From positions 1 to 64,000 of the forward strand of contig NZ_KZ477985.1 of assembly GCF_002837185.1 (NCBI RefSeq): 64,000 nucleotides of DNA. The letters are read 5' to 3'. The notes below the pieces were generated by a model. The model made no database searches. It was given only the letters and a program-made list of their open reading frames with translations, and was not told the origin of the DNA. The position numbers and the translations under genes were made by a program. The first letter of the stretch is position 1. Every line of letters starts with the position of its first letter. Origin of the DNA: Pseudomonas fluorescens. GTDB lineage: Bacteria > Pseudomonadota > Gammaproteobacteria > Pseudomonadales > Pseudomonadaceae. Shown here piece after piece: positions 23,746 through 33,345 of this stretch.

Positions 23746-26700
23746 ATGCACAGAAGAGTAGATGGTCTGCCCCACGCACAACATGACGTCATCGAGCATG
23801 CTCATGTCGATAATGCACATTCCCGCCCGGCCACAGAGCCTGCCCAGCCGTTACCCTCCTACCAATCGTTGAATCCCGCTTCAATGCTGTTCGATATCCG
23901 CCTCAAAGGTGGGCGGCTGGAACCTGATACAACCCTGGTGGGACGTGATATCGCCCGCCATCTCAATGCGCCGAACAAGCATTATGTCGCTGATGGCGCC
24001 TCGGTCGCCGGCACGTTGCGTTTCAAGGATGAGCGAGATTACCTGTTTCATATTCAGCCCACGCCTGCTGTTGCGGCGGTATTCAGAAGCAGCCTGCCCG
24101 AGACTGATGGCGGTGAAGGTCGCGTATCGCCGGGCCCCGGTCGGGGACACTTGGGAAGCGTAAGCGGTGTACAGACGACCGCCGAGGGCAAGCAATTTCG
24201 TCTGGATCAGGGACGCCTGTATCGCTTCGAACCCCTTGCCCTGTCCTGGTTGCCCGACGCCGACAACCGCACCTACAGCCGTATCGGGCTGACCCGTGAA
24301 GGGCAACTGTTGAAGACCCCGCAGCAGGCGCTGGACAGCAGTGCGCAGGGGCGGACCTCGGCGGTGTTGCGCCAGGCTCAGGGCGCATCGGTCGTGCAGA
24401 TTCAAGGTGCCGACGTGGCGGATGCACGCCCGGTCGATGAACGCGGCGCGCCTGTGCAACTCACGCGAGTCGGCTTGTCTGGCGGCACGCTGTATGGCGC
24501 CACGGCTGACGGTGAACTGCTGCGCGCGGACACGCGGCTGGCGCGGGACGGCACGCTGCCGATGGTTGCGCAATCGCTGGTACCACTGGAGCAGGCGCTG
24601 AAGGGCGCGGTGCGTGTCGAGGGGTTCTTCCATGATGACGCCGGGCAACTCAATGCCCAGGTTCGTGATGCCCGGCAGCAATTGCACAGCGTGCCGTTGG
24701 ATAGGGCTGGCGCACTGCGCCCTGAGTGGAACCTCAGCGACGTGCTGGTCAAGGGCATCGAGAAAGGCCTGCCGTTGCCCAGCCTCCAGGCATTGACGAC
24801 AGCCGTCGATCTTGGGCTGCGGGGCAAGGTTGCGTTTGATTCCGGCACATTGCTGAGCTGGGATGCGTCGGCGCAACGTTGGGACACAAGCGCACAACAG
24901 AGCGTGACGCATCTGGAACGAGGGCTGGATGGACGCGCCTATGCGCTCCAAGCAGGGCAACTCAAAGCGGTGAATGTAACAAAGGTGCGTGACCCGGTCT
25001 TTGAGGGGGCCAGTCATGAATTGAGCGCACTGCCCAAGCCTCGTCCCCAGGTGTCACTTGAGGAGGTACTTGCGGGCGATATCCAGCGTCCTGTCACTGG
25101 CTTTGCCGTAGCCGACGGCCGCAACTTTGTAACCGTCGATAAAGACCATCAGCTCCAGGCCTGTGTGGACGGAGTGGTCGGTCCGTTACGGCTTTCACCG
25201 GCGCTCGCAATCAAAACACTGGCGCTGGATCATGAAGCCAATCTTTATGCACACACTCAGGTGGGCGAATTGTTCAAGCTCGATCGCCGCGCCTGGCAAG
25301 GCAGCGAGGATACCGCGCCCCGCTGGAGCAAGGTTGAACTGCCGCAGGGCCAGTCTTTGGAGTCCCTGCGGATGGGGGCTGACCGGCACTTGATTGGCGG
25401 TTGGGACAAGCAGTTCCATCGACTGGATAACGCGGCCCCAAGCGCAATGGCGTGGGGGCCGGTGCGACCGGCGGTGCAGGAGGCTTCATTGGCCGATACG
25501 TTAGCGGCCGGCCAGATGCGCACGCCTGTGTCAGGGGGCGCGCTGACGGCCAGCAGCAATGTGCTTGGGCAAACACGCGAAGGGATGCCCATCAAGCGCA
25601 ATTTTCTCCAGGGGATCAAATCGCACTTCCATCCTTTGCAAGCGCTGGGTGAGAAAGGCCAGTCCATTGGGCATCACATCAATGGTCGCCGGGGATTGGA
25701 GAGCGTATACGTTGACGACAAGCGCCTGCACCAACAGCTCGAGTCGCTCTCCAGGAGCAAGCCGGTTGGCGCTGACCTGAGTACTCGCCTTGCGGCCATG
25801 AGCGAGCCCGGGCCGCGACAGGCACTGGCCGAGCAGCTCAGCCAGGCGTTGGCCAAGGTCGAAGAAAGCAGCCAGTCGTGCGCCCGCCTGATCGGCGACC
25901 TGCATGGGCTGACAGTTGATGCACAGCCCAAGCTCAGCCGAACGGTGGTGAGCGCCGAGTCGACGCTGCACCAGTTGTATGAAGCATTCAAGCGGGTCGA
26001 ACCTTCAGCGCAGAAGACCACGGCAGCGCTGCTGGCCAACTTCGAAGGGCAAGGCTTGAGGTTGCCCGAGTGGAAACCGGAGCGCAAACGAGATTCCAGT
26101 CATCCTTCGGCGCTCGTCGAAGGCGATCTGATTCACCATGCCGGCACGCTTAAGCAATTGGCTGGGATGGTTGAAGAACTGAGCAGTACGTCCGGCCATA
26201 GCCCAAGCGCCTTGAAAAGAATCGAGGCGTCGCTGGAGGCAGTGATGAAAGGCTTTGAAGAGGGCCCTGTGCACACGCTGTCCAGCCAGCAGATTGTCAG
26301 CTACGACCAGGCGGAATCCCTGTATGACAACTTCAAACTGCTGGCCAAGGATCTTGGCACTCCAGGGTCCGCCTTGCATTGGCATCTTTCGGGGCTGCTG
26401 GGATTGCCCGCCGATGCGTCCATTACGGATGTGATGACACGGCAAGTGCAGCAGATGGACACGGGTCATGCCCTGAACACCAGCCGAACCCAAGGGGTGA
26501 GCGTCGCAGCGCTGGTGACCGGCATAAAGCCGGTGGCGCCAGTGGAGTTTTTTCTGGGCGGTTCCAGGTCTCATACCCATGGTGTGAACATCAGTCGTAC
26601 CGACACCGGTGCGCGGGTTGAGATCAGCACCGAGGGCACATATCGGTTGGCTGGATCCGTGGGCTCGGGTGTGACCTTGGGTAAAGGCGGCGCTGCGCTG

Positions 26701-28068
26701 GGGCCGGGCCTGAGGGTCGCGGGCGAGTTGACGGCTGCCGTTGCGCATAACAAGGGGGCTACCCTTGGTTTTAATGTAAAAGAGGCCGACTTTGGCAAGA
26801 TGATGTCGATTCTGATGGGGCAGTCTGGCGGTTTCCACGACTTGTTGGCATTGGGAGAAAAACACGCGACGGGCACAAGCTCGAAACTCAGTGGTGATGT
26901 CAATCTGGATGCGCTCGCGCAACTGCGTTTGATGTATAGCCCGCAAGAGAATATTACCGAATTGGACTCAGTGCTTCGCGCCGGTATTGGAGGGGTGGGT
27001 AGTCTGAATCTTATGCATTTGGACAAGAGCCGAAGTACCACGCATTCAACGACGGGCACCAGCCGAGGCGAGGGACGCAGCGCTCAATTATTGAGGCACG
27101 GCGCAGTAGGCGCCAACTTCGCGCCTGTCAACGCGCTGGCGATCGCCGGCCGTGATGCCAGCAACGGGCCGGCAGCCATAGCTTTTGCTTTGCCGGAACT
27201 GTCGGTCATGGTGAAGTTCGATCGCACACAATCGAAGGCCTTCAATTTTTCGTTCAAGCCGCCGGCCCCCATCACTCAGTCTCAGGTTGACGATATTCGA
27301 GACAGCCTGTCGCGGTACTCACCGCAATGGAGCCGGGATTTAGCCACCATCGCCGCGTCGAGCGCGCAAGGTTCTGCCGATGAACAACTGATCACGCTAC
27401 AGCAGTTTCTGGCGACTCACCCACCGTTGGCGACCAAGCTGGATGACTATGAAGCTATCAGTCAGTCGCTGGGTAAAGTGTTGATTCAACAGGACCTGAT
27501 GAAAGCTGGCTTACGTCAGTTGGCCTCGGTCGAGTCATCAGTCACACGTGTTGGGGTGCGCGATGATGAGCAGCATGGCTGGCTGGACGATGTCGCGCCG
27601 GGCAACAAGGCAGCTATCGTGCAATGGCTCAGGGATGACCCGCAATTGGCCCATATCATCAAACAACTGCAGCAGGGTGAAGGCACCTCTGTGACGCTCG
27701 GCATGGAACTCAAACCGCAGGTTCTGCGCATGATCGAGCATCGTCACCTGGCGGGCGAAAGCACCGAGCCGTTGATCAAGCGAGCGCTGAAAGATCCCAA
27801 CAACCTGCGTGTGAAAAGCATGGGCATGAACTATACCGCGACCCAGACCCATGGCATGTCGTTGCCGTTCCCGAGCAATATCAGCTTCTCCAGCAGCGCC
27901 TCGCTCAGTCATACGCAAAAGCATGTCAACGTCGACTTCGAATACGGAGCGAATGCGGACAAACCGTTGCGCATGAACCTGAACAATACGTTGAGCCCCC
28001 TGCCACGCCACGACCTGACCGTTGACTTGGCGGACCAGCGTATCAGAACACCCAATGCGATGGCCTGA
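23746..28068 (+). CDS. ropE: AvrE/DspE/RopE-family type III secreted effector (1440 aa)
   Basis: Large type III effector of the AvrE superfamily, members of which promote watery, nutrient-rich apoplasts and are reported to form membrane channels in the host. The N-terminal 150 residues are polar and low-complexity, as expected of a secretion signal. Residues about 190-580 show repeated short beta-rich units ('GLDGRAYALQAGQLKAV', 'LDHEANLYAHTQVGELFKLD') consistent with the family's beta-propeller. 'KSHFHPLQALGEKGQSIGHH' near residue 625 is family-like. AvrE and DspE are about 1,800 aa, so this is 350-400 aa shorter. ATG 23746 follows TGGAG. No chaperone gene adjoins it. Confidence 0.82.
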   Translation: MHRRVDGLPHAQHDVIEHAHVDNAHSRPATEPAQPLPSYQSLNPASMLFDIRLKGGRLEPDTTLVGRDIARHLNAPNKHYVADGASVAGTLRFKDERDYLFHIQPTPAVAAVFRSSLPETDGGEGRVSPGPGRGHLGSVSGVQTTAEGKQFRLDQGRLYRFEPLALSWLPDADNRTYSRIGLTREGQLLKTPQQALDSSAQGRTSAVLRQAQGASVVQIQGADVADARPVDERGAPVQLTRVGLSGGTLYGATADGELLRADTRLARDGTLPMVAQSLVPLEQALKGAVRVEGFFHDDAGQLNAQVRDARQQLHSVPLDRAGALRPEWNLSDVLVKGIEKGLPLPSLQALTTAVDLGLRGKVAFDSGTLLSWDASAQRWDTSAQQSVTHLERGLDGRAYALQAGQLKAVNVTKVRDPVFEGASHELSALPKPRPQVSLEEVLAGDIQRPVTGFAVADGRNFVTVDKDHQLQACVDGVVGPLRLSPALAIKTLALDHEANLYAHTQVGELFKLDRRAWQGSEDTAPRWSKVELPQGQSLESLRMGADRHLIGGWDKQFHRLDNAAPSAMAWGPVRPAVQEASLADTLAAGQMRTPVSGGALTASSNVLGQTREGMPIKRNFLQGIKSHFHPLQALGEKGQSIGHHINGRRGLESVYVDDKRLHQQLESLSRSKPVGADLSTRLAAMSEPGPRQALAEQLSQALAKVEESSQSCARLIGDLHGLTVDAQPKLSRTVVSAESTLHQLYEAFKRVEPSAQKTTAALLANFEGQGLRLPEWKPERKRDSSHPSALVEGDLIHHAGTLKQLAGMVEELSSTSGHSPSALKRIEASLEAVMKGFEEGPVHTLSSQQIVSYDQAESLYDNFKLLAKDLGTPGSALHWHLSGLLGLPADASITDVMTRQVQQMDTGHALNTSRTQGVSVAALVTGIKPVAPVEFFLGGSRSHTHGVNISRTDTGARVEISTEGTYRLAGSVGSGVTLGKGGAALGPGLRVAGELTAAVAHNKGATLGFNVKEADFGKMMSILMGQSGGFHDLLALGEKHATGTSSKLSGDVNLDALAQLRLMYSPQENITELDSVLRAGIGGVGSLNLMHLDKSRSTTHSTTGTSRGEGRSAQLLRHGAVGANFAPVNALAIAGRDASNGPAAIAFALPELSVMVKFDRTQSKAFNFSFKPPAPITQSQVDDIRDSLSRYSPQWSRDLATIAASSAQGSADEQLITLQQFLATHPPLATKLDDYEAISQSLGKVLIQQDLMKAGLRQLASVESSVTRVGVRDDEQHGWLDDVAPGNKAAIVQWLRDDPQLAHIIKQLQQGEGTSVTLGMELKPQVLRMIEHRHLAGESTEPLIKRALKDPNNLRVKSMGMNYTATQTHGMSLPFPSNISFSSSASLSHTQKHVNVDFEYGANADKPLRMNLNNTLSPLPRHDLTVDLADQRIRTPNAMA

Positions 28069-28106
28069 AAGGTAGCCGCAGGGATGACTGGGCAACCGAC
28101 ATGAAT

Positions 28107-28140
28107 AAGCGGCTTACCTGAGGGCAAGCCGCTGTGTTTT
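28107..28140 (+). terminator. Terminator of the effector gene
   Basis: The stem AGCGGCTT / AAGCCGCT encloses a short loop and is followed by TGTGTTTT, about 40 bp after the effector stop codon. Confidence 0.65.
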
Positions 28141-28918
28141 ACAGATAAATCACACCCTGCATATACAGCGCGGCCTTACCGGAGATGATCACCCGGTCAC
28201 CGCGCAGCTCGCAGCGCAATTGACCTTTGCGCGTGCCGCCTTGCTCGGCGGTCAATTGCGATTTGCCCAGGCGCTCGGCCCAGAACGGTGCCAGCGACGT
28301 ATGCGCGGAGCCCGTGACCGGGTCTTCATTGACCCCCACGTTCGGGCCGAACCAGCGCGAAACAAAGTCAAAGCGCGTGCTCTTGGCGGTGACGGCAATC
28401 CCGCGTTTAGGCAGGCCCTTGAGCCTTGCGAAATCCGGCGTGAGTGCGGCCACTTGTGCTTCATCTTCCACCAGCACGATATAGTCATCGGTGCCGAACA
28501 CCTCGGCGTTTTCGATCCCCAATGCACTTAGCATTCCGCTTGGCGGCTCGCAGCGCTCCGGTTGCCTGGCCGGGAAGTCCATGGCCAGTTCGTCGCCGTT
28601 GCGCGTCACCCGCAGCTCGCCGCTGCGCGTGGCGAAGCGCAACACGCGCGGCGCGTCCGGCAACTTGTGAATCAGCACCCACGCCGCTGCCAGCGTGGCG
28701 TGGCCACACAGGTCCACTTCGACTTCCGGGGTAAACCAGCGCAGTTCATAAAGGTCGCCACGGGGCACGAAGAACGCAGTTTCCGACAGATTGTTTTCGG
28801 CGGCGATGTGTTGCAGTTGCTCGTCCGTCAGCCACTCGGTGAGCGGGCATACCGCCGCAGGATTGCCGCCAAAGGCGTGTTGGCTGAAGGCGTCGACTTG
28901 GTAGATGTCCAGTTGCAT
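28139..28918 (-). CDS. PhzF-family isomerase (259 aa)
   Basis: Member of the PhzF/diaminopimelate-epimerase-like fold. The N-terminal 'VDAFSQHAFGGNPAAVCPL' and 'NLSETAFFVP' (catalytic Glu) and the C-terminal 'NEDPVTGSAHTSLAPFW' are family hallmarks. No other phenazine genes are present, so a phenazine role is not supported; most PhzF paralogues have unknown substrates. The start at 28918 has GGAGCG upstream. It is convergent with the effector gene, which it separates from the rest of the T3SS cluster together with tRNA-Met. Confidence 0.87.
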   Translation of the reverse strand: MQLDIYQVDAFSQHAFGGNPAAVCPLTEWLTDEQLQHIAAENNLSETAFFVPRGDLYELRWFTPEVEVDLCGHATLAAAWVLIHKLPDAPRVLRFATRSGELRVTRNGDELAMDFPARQPERCEPPSGMLSALGIENAEVFGTDDYIVLVEDEAQVAALTPDFARLKGLPKRGIAVTAKSTRFDFVSRWFGPNVGVNEDPVTGSAHTSLAPFWAERLGKSQLTAEQGGTRKGQLRCELRGDRVIISGKAALYMQGVIYL

Positions 28919-29034
28919 CGGGAGCGCTCCGTGGTGGGGGAGGCTGGACACTAACAGCGGCTCCCGGGGGCGTCAAAATACAGATGGGTAGTATTTTTGA
29001 GCGTGAGCACCTTGGCGACACTTTCCTGCGCGCA

Positions 29035-29070
29035 TAAAAAAACGGCCTACCTTTCGGTAAGCCGTTTTTA
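29035..29070 (-). terminator. Terminator downstream of tRNA-Met
   Basis: An ACGGCTTACC / GGTAGGCCGT hairpin with a T-tract in the minus direction lies immediately after the tRNA. Confidence 0.85.
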
Positions 29071-29075
29071 GTACT

Positions 29076-29152
29076 TGGTGGCTACACAGGGACTTGAACC
29101 CCGGACCCCAGCATTATGAATGCTATGCTCTAACCAACTGAGCTATGTAGCC
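29076..29152 (-). tRNA. tRNA-Met (anticodon CAT, elongator type)
   Basis: Cloverleaf on the minus strand: acceptor GGCTACA/TGTAGCC, D-arm AGCTCAGTTGGTTAGAGC, anticodon loop TTCATAA, T-arm GGTTCAAGTCC, encoded CCA. Length 77 nt. The 5' G1-C72 pair is elongator-like rather than initiator-like. It lies between the effector and the main T3SS cluster. Confidence 0.95.
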
Positions 29153-29374
29153 AAGTGGCGCGCATTATTCGCGTAGAACGGGAATGCGTCAAGGGCTTTT
29201 GTTAAGTTTTTTTCTACGCTTTCAACCGTTTAACGAAAAACAGGCCAAATGGCGACGAGTGGTGGGATCACAGCGGGGGCTCTTCAGGCTGCTATCTTTT
29301 GCCGCCGCGTACGTAAAGCTGCGGTCGAGTTGGGCAGATATCCTTTTCGCCCAACGCTTTTTTGTAGCGGGGAC

Positions 29375-29926
29375 TTACGGCTGCAACGGGTTGTGAGTCA
29401 CGCGTTTAAGCTGTTCGCGCGCCCGCGACAAGCGTGACCGTACGGTGCCGATGGGAATGTCCAGCGCATCGGCGGTGTCCTGATAGCTGCCATCTGTTTC
29501 GAGCGAAGCGTATAGCGTTTTGCGCATTTCCGCCGGCAGATGGTCGATGGCGTTCAGGGTTTTCTCCAGGCGTCGGTTGACTTCAAATTCCCAATCCAGG
29601 CTGTTGTGTTCCTCCTGGCCATGCCACAACGATTCGTCGAACTCGCAATGCACGGGTTTGGCATACATGCGCCTGAAGTGGTTGCGGATCAAATTCTGAG
29701 CTATCCCGCACATCCAGGTGCTGAGCGTGGCCTGGCCGCTGAAACGCTCTCTGTTGCGCCAGGCTTCAAGGTAGGTCAGTTGCAGCAGGTCGTCCGCATC
29801 TTCGGGGTTGAGCACGCGTTTATGAATGAAGCGTCGCAGTTTCTTTTGCTGGTCGTCCGTCAGTTGAACCATGAACTGAGGCGAACTGCCGACGAGGTGA
29901 GCGAGATCACCAATAGGTATTTTCAT
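29375..29926 (-). CDS. hrpL: HrpL/RspL, ECF sigma factor of the T3SS regulon (183 aa)
   Basis: Extracytoplasmic-function sigma factor that directs RNA polymerase to hrp boxes. Region 2 ('NPEDADDLLQLTYLEAWRNRERFSGQATLSTWMCGIAQNLIRN') and region 4 ('LPAEMRKTLYASLETDGSYQDTADALDIPIGTVRSRLSRAREQL') are both evident. ATG 29926 follows GGAGG at 9 nt; the frame reads further upstream through the promoter and is rejected there. A sigma-54 promoter lies 55-71 bp upstream, linking it to the HrpR/S-like activator at 46552-47469. Confidence 0.92.
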   Translation of the reverse strand: MKIPIGDLAHLVGSSPQFMVQLTDDQQKKLRRFIHKRVLNPEDADDLLQLTYLEAWRNRERFSGQATLSTWMCGIAQNLIRNHFRRMYAKPVHCEFDESLWHGQEEHNSLDWEFEVNRRLEKTLNAIDHLPAEMRKTLYASLETDGSYQDTADALDIPIGTVRSRLSRAREQLKRVTHNPLQP

Positions 29927-29980
29927 GTTGTTTTTCCTCCGGGAAGGCTCGATCGAAATGGTTTCGATAGGAACCCCTTT

Positions 29981-29997
29981 TGCACTGGCTGTGCCAA
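29981..29997 (-). promoter_or_regulatory. Sigma-54 promoter of hrpL/rspL
   Basis: On the minus strand TTGGCACAGCCAGTGCA has the invariant GG and GC dinucleotides separated by exactly ten bases, as required by RpoN. It lies upstream of the sigma factor gene at suitable distance and is the probable target of the enhancer-binding protein encoded at 46552. Confidence 0.82.
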
Positions 29998-30131
29998 ATG
30001 GGAAAAACACATAACTTATTGATTTGTATGAATATATATTCTTGGTTTAATGCTTTTTGTGCCGTAACCTGCAAAAGGTTCGATGTGGATGTGCAAGTAT
30101 TTTCATGCCCATCACCTTGAAACGTTTTGAT

Positions 30132-30160
30132 GGAACTGGACCGCAGCGGCTTGCCACATA
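30132..30160 (+). promoter_or_regulatory. hrp box of the sctW operon
   Basis: GGAACT, 16 bases, CCACATA: a near-perfect match to the HrpL consensus, 30 bp before the sctW start codon. It should drive the long plus-strand export operon. Confidence 0.85.
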
Positions 30161-30190
30161 GGGACACAAACTTCCCATTCTGGCCCGCCC

Positions 30191-31255
30191 ATGAAAGTCG
30201 AATCCTTCAACGATGTGCAGCAGATCCAACCCTCGGAAAAGCCCAGTGTCAGCACTGTCGAAGCGCCAAGCCGTTCGCTGGCCTTGGATGACATTGCGCA
30301 GATTTTCGCCGAAGAAGTGGCACTTAATGCGCAAGCCCTGGGCCGGCGAGCCATTGGCGCGAAAGTTTCGCCTGTGGCGGAGTTCGTGCAGTTGTATGAA
30401 CAACTGGGCCACCCTGGCCAAACCACGCTGGAAACCGTTGTTCGTCGGCTTCGGTTTGAGTTGCTGCGCAAGCCCACTGTCGAAAAATTGGTAAACCTCG
30501 CCGGCAGTGACCCCGCTCGCGCCTTCGTGGTGCTTCAGCTGATCGCCAGCGAAGCGAAAACTAATGGGTTGAGGGTAGAGGAGGACTCAGCACGCAGCGC
30601 GCTGAGAGAGCTCAAGCGTGATTTCGGCGGCCCGATCCAGGCAGGTCTGAATATTGCCTTGGCGTTGAAGGAAGCCAGCGCTGACCCGCAGGAGCGTCAG
30701 GACGTGCGTGCGCTTTATTACGCCTCTGTGGTCGTGCGCCAATCCTTGGCGTTGATGCTGCAAACGCTCTTGAAAATGTACGGCCCGACGGAGTTTTCCA
30801 GGGGCGTCGGCCTGATGACTCAGGCGCTGAACGGTGATATCGCAGCCCACACACAGTCTGTGCCCACGGAAAAATTGCGTCTCTTGCTCAAAGGGTTGGG
30901 GGAGTGTCGCGAGTTGCGCTCAGTGCTGGGCAACTGCGAGGCGTTGATCCAGCGCCTCAACGTTGAACACGATGCGGTGGGTCTGTTGCAGCGTTTTCTG
31001 GGTTACGCCAGTACCGGCATCGATTCGGCTGAGGTGCAAAGGCTGGCCAGTGAGTTTGGCGGCACGCTGCTTGCCGCCCGACTGCGTTCGCTCAACGAAT
31101 TGTCCAGGGAGATAAAGGCCTTGCCCTTGGCCTGGTGGCTTGATGCTCAATCCCAGGCCAGCGCCGTGAGAGCGTTCAAGGACGTGATGCTTGAGTGGGC
31201 CCGCGAAGAGCGCGGCCACCTGAAATTCCCCGACGAGACGAGGACGTTCGGGTGA
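30191..31255 (+). CDS. sctW: HrpJ/RspJ, T3SS gatekeeper SctW (354 aa)
   Basis: Cytoplasmic gatekeeper of the YopN/TyeA/InvE/HrpJ family, which controls the order in which translocators and effectors leave. The first half carries the predicted secretion signal and chaperone-binding region ('MKVESFNDVQQIQPSEKP'), and the remainder is helical. No chaperone gene is adjacent. It is the first gene of the operon behind a hrp box and has an unimpressive ribosome binding site. Its stop TGA overlaps the GTG of sctV. Confidence 0.87.
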   Translation: MKVESFNDVQQIQPSEKPSVSTVEAPSRSLALDDIAQIFAEEVALNAQALGRRAIGAKVSPVAEFVQLYEQLGHPGQTTLETVVRRLRFELLRKPTVEKLVNLAGSDPARAFVVLQLIASEAKTNGLRVEEDSARSALRELKRDFGGPIQAGLNIALALKEASADPQERQDVRALYYASVVVRQSLALMLQTLLKMYGPTEFSRGVGLMTQALNGDIAAHTQSVPTEKLRLLLKGLGECRELRSVLGNCEALIQRLNVEHDAVGLLQRFLGYASTGIDSAEVQRLASEFGGTLLAARLRSLNELSREIKALPLAWWLDAQSQASAVRAFKDVMLEWAREERGHLKFPDETRTFG

Positions 31256-33345
31256 CACTGCTGTCATCGATCAATGGCGTGCTGCTCAAGGTGGCACGGC
31301 GTGCCGAAGTACTCGGCGCGGTGGTGGTCATGGCCATCGTGTTTATCTTCATTGTGCCGTTGCCCACCTGGCTGGTGGACATCCTGATCGCGTTGAATAT
31401 CTGTATTTCCTGCCTGTTGATCGTACTGGCGCTCTACCTGCCAGGGCCGTTGGCGTTCTCGTCGTTTCCATCGATCCTGCTGCTGACCACCATGTTTCGC
31501 CTGGCGTTATCGATCGCCACCACGCGCTTGATCCTGCTGGAGCAGGACGCCGGTGACATTGTGGAAGCGTTCGGTAATTTCGTGGTGGGTGGCAATCTGG
31601 CGGTGGGCCTGGTGATCTTCATGATCCTGACCATCGTCAACTTTCTGGTGATCACCAAGGGGTCGGAGCGGGTCGCTGAAGTGGCCGCCCGTTTCAGCCT
31701 GGATGCGATGCCGGGCAAGCAGATGTCGATCGACAGTGACCTGCGCGCCGGACTGATCGACGGTGCACAGGCGCGGGACAAACGTGAGCAGCTATCGCGC
31801 GAAAGCCAGTTGTTCGGGGCCATGGACGGGGCCATGAAGTTCGTCAAGGGCGACGCCATTGCCGGTTTGATCATCGTGGTCATCAACCTGCTCGGAGGCT
31901 TCTCGACCGGCATGTTCCAGCACGGCATGAGCGCAGGCGAGTCGATGGCGCTGTATTCGGTACTGACCATCGGTGACGGCCTGATCGCGCAGATTCCCGC
32001 GCTGCTGATCTCCCTGACGGCCGGCATGATCATCACCCGAGTGGCGCCGGACGGGCGCAAGGGCGTCAGCAATATAGGCGCCGAAATTGCGCGGCAAATG
32101 ACCAGCGAGCCCAAGAGCTGGATGATCGCGTCGGTGGGCATGCTGGCCTTTGCCACGCTTCCCGGCATGCCCACCGTGGTGTTCATTCTGATTTCGATGA
32201 TGACCGGTACCCTGGGTTATTACCTCATGCGTCAACGCCAGCGCGAGGAGACGCCACAGCCTTCGGACGAGAAGGCGGTCCGCCCGGAAGAGAATGGTAA
32301 TGAAGACCTGCGCGGCTTCGACCCGTCACGGCCGTATCTGCTGCAGTTCAATCCAAAGCTGTACAGCACCCCCGAGGTCATCGACATCGTTCAAAAGATT
32401 CGTCAGGCCCGAAACGCACTGGTCGCCAATATCGGTTTGACGCTGCCGCCGTTCGAAGCCGAATTCAGTGAGTCGCTGGCCGTCGATGAGATGCGCTTCT
32501 GCGTGCACGAGGTGCCTGTCGTGACGGCGACCCTCAGCGACCGGGTAGCGGTCGAGTACGCTTCCCTGGCGCAACCTCCGGACAGAGGGGAAAGAGGGCT
32601 GCTTGAGCGGGACGAAGCAGACTGGCTGTGGCTCAGCCCTGATGATCCGTTGCTCGACGATCCGCAGGTTGAGCGTTTCAGTGCCCAAAGCCTGGTCATC
32701 GAACGCATGAAGCGGGCGATGCTGCTTAGCGGGCCGCGGTTTCTTGGCATCCAGGAAAGCAAATCGATCCTCAGCTGGCTTGAACACAACCAGCCGGAAC
32801 TGGTGCAGGAACTGCAACGCATCATGCCGCTTTCACGTTTTTCGTCAGTCCTGCAGCGCCTGGCGGCCGAGGGCGTGCCATTGCGTGCCGTTCGGTTGAT
32901 CGTCGAATCGCTGATCGAGTACGGCCAGCATGAGCGCGAACCGGATGCCCTGGCCGATTACGCCCGTATCGCGCTCAAGTCTCAGATCTTTCACCAGTAC
33001 AGCGAAGCCGACGGCCTGCACGCGTGGCTGCTGTCGCCGCAAACCGAGAACATCCTGCGCGAAGCCTTGCGCCAGACCCAGAGCGGCGTGTTTTTCGCCC
33101 TCGATAACGACAGCAGTGCTGCCCTGGTTGGCCTGCTCAACCAGGCGTTCGCGCTACGACCCAAAACCAAGAGTGTGCTGCTGGTGGCTCAGGACCTGCG
33201 CAGTCCCTTGCGCGCTCTGTTGCTGGATGAGTTCAACCATGTGCCGGTGATGTCGTTCGCTGAGCTGGGGAGCAATTCCAAGGTAAAAGTCCTGGGCCGA
33301 TTCGACCTGGGTCAGGACGAACTGCTTCGCGGGGCCGTGGCATGA
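31252..33345 (+). CDS. sctV: T3SS export gate protein SctV (HrcV/RscV, 697 aa)
   Basis: Major export gate of the type III apparatus, forming a nonameric ring below the inner membrane. The N-terminal half has about eight membrane segments and the FHIPEP-like cytoplasmic loop ('SLDAMPGKQMSIDSDLRAGLID'); the C-terminal half is the soluble substrate-binding domain. I take GTG 31252, overlapping the sctW stop, because it gives the usual N-terminus and length (about 695 aa). Its stop overlaps a 13-residue ORF that bridges to sctD. Confidence 0.95.
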   Translation: MTLLSSINGVLLKVARRAEVLGAVVVMAIVFIFIVPLPTWLVDILIALNICISCLLIVLALYLPGPLAFSSFPSILLLTTMFRLALSIATTRLILLEQDAGDIVEAFGNFVVGGNLAVGLVIFMILTIVNFLVITKGSERVAEVAARFSLDAMPGKQMSIDSDLRAGLIDGAQARDKREQLSRESQLFGAMDGAMKFVKGDAIAGLIIVVINLLGGFSTGMFQHGMSAGESMALYSVLTIGDGLIAQIPALLISLTAGMIITRVAPDGRKGVSNIGAEIARQMTSEPKSWMIASVGMLAFATLPGMPTVVFILISMMTGTLGYYLMRQRQREETPQPSDEKAVRPEENGNEDLRGFDPSRPYLLQFNPKLYSTPEVIDIVQKIRQARNALVANIGLTLPPFEAEFSESLAVDEMRFCVHEVPVVTATLSDRVAVEYASLAQPPDRGERGLLERDEADWLWLSPDDPLLDDPQVERFSAQSLVIERMKRAMLLSGPRFLGIQESKSILSWLEHNQPELVQELQRIMPLSRFSSVLQRLAAEGVPLRAVRLIVESLIEYGQHEREPDALADYARIALKSQIFHQYSEADGLHAWLLSPQTENILREALRQTQSGVFFALDNDSSAALVGLLNQAFALRPKTKSVLLVAQDLRSPLRALLLDEFNHVPVMSFAELGSNSKVKVLGRFDLGQDELLRGAVA

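Noticed and set aside
28139..28918. Phenazine biosynthesis
   Set aside because: Only a PhzF-fold protein is present; no phzA-G genes adjoin, so the pathway is not supported.
29970..29998. Possible plus-strand hrp box beginning GGAACC upstream of sctW
   Set aside because: The sequence 16 bases later is TGCCAAA, not CCACNNA; the true box is at 30132-30160.
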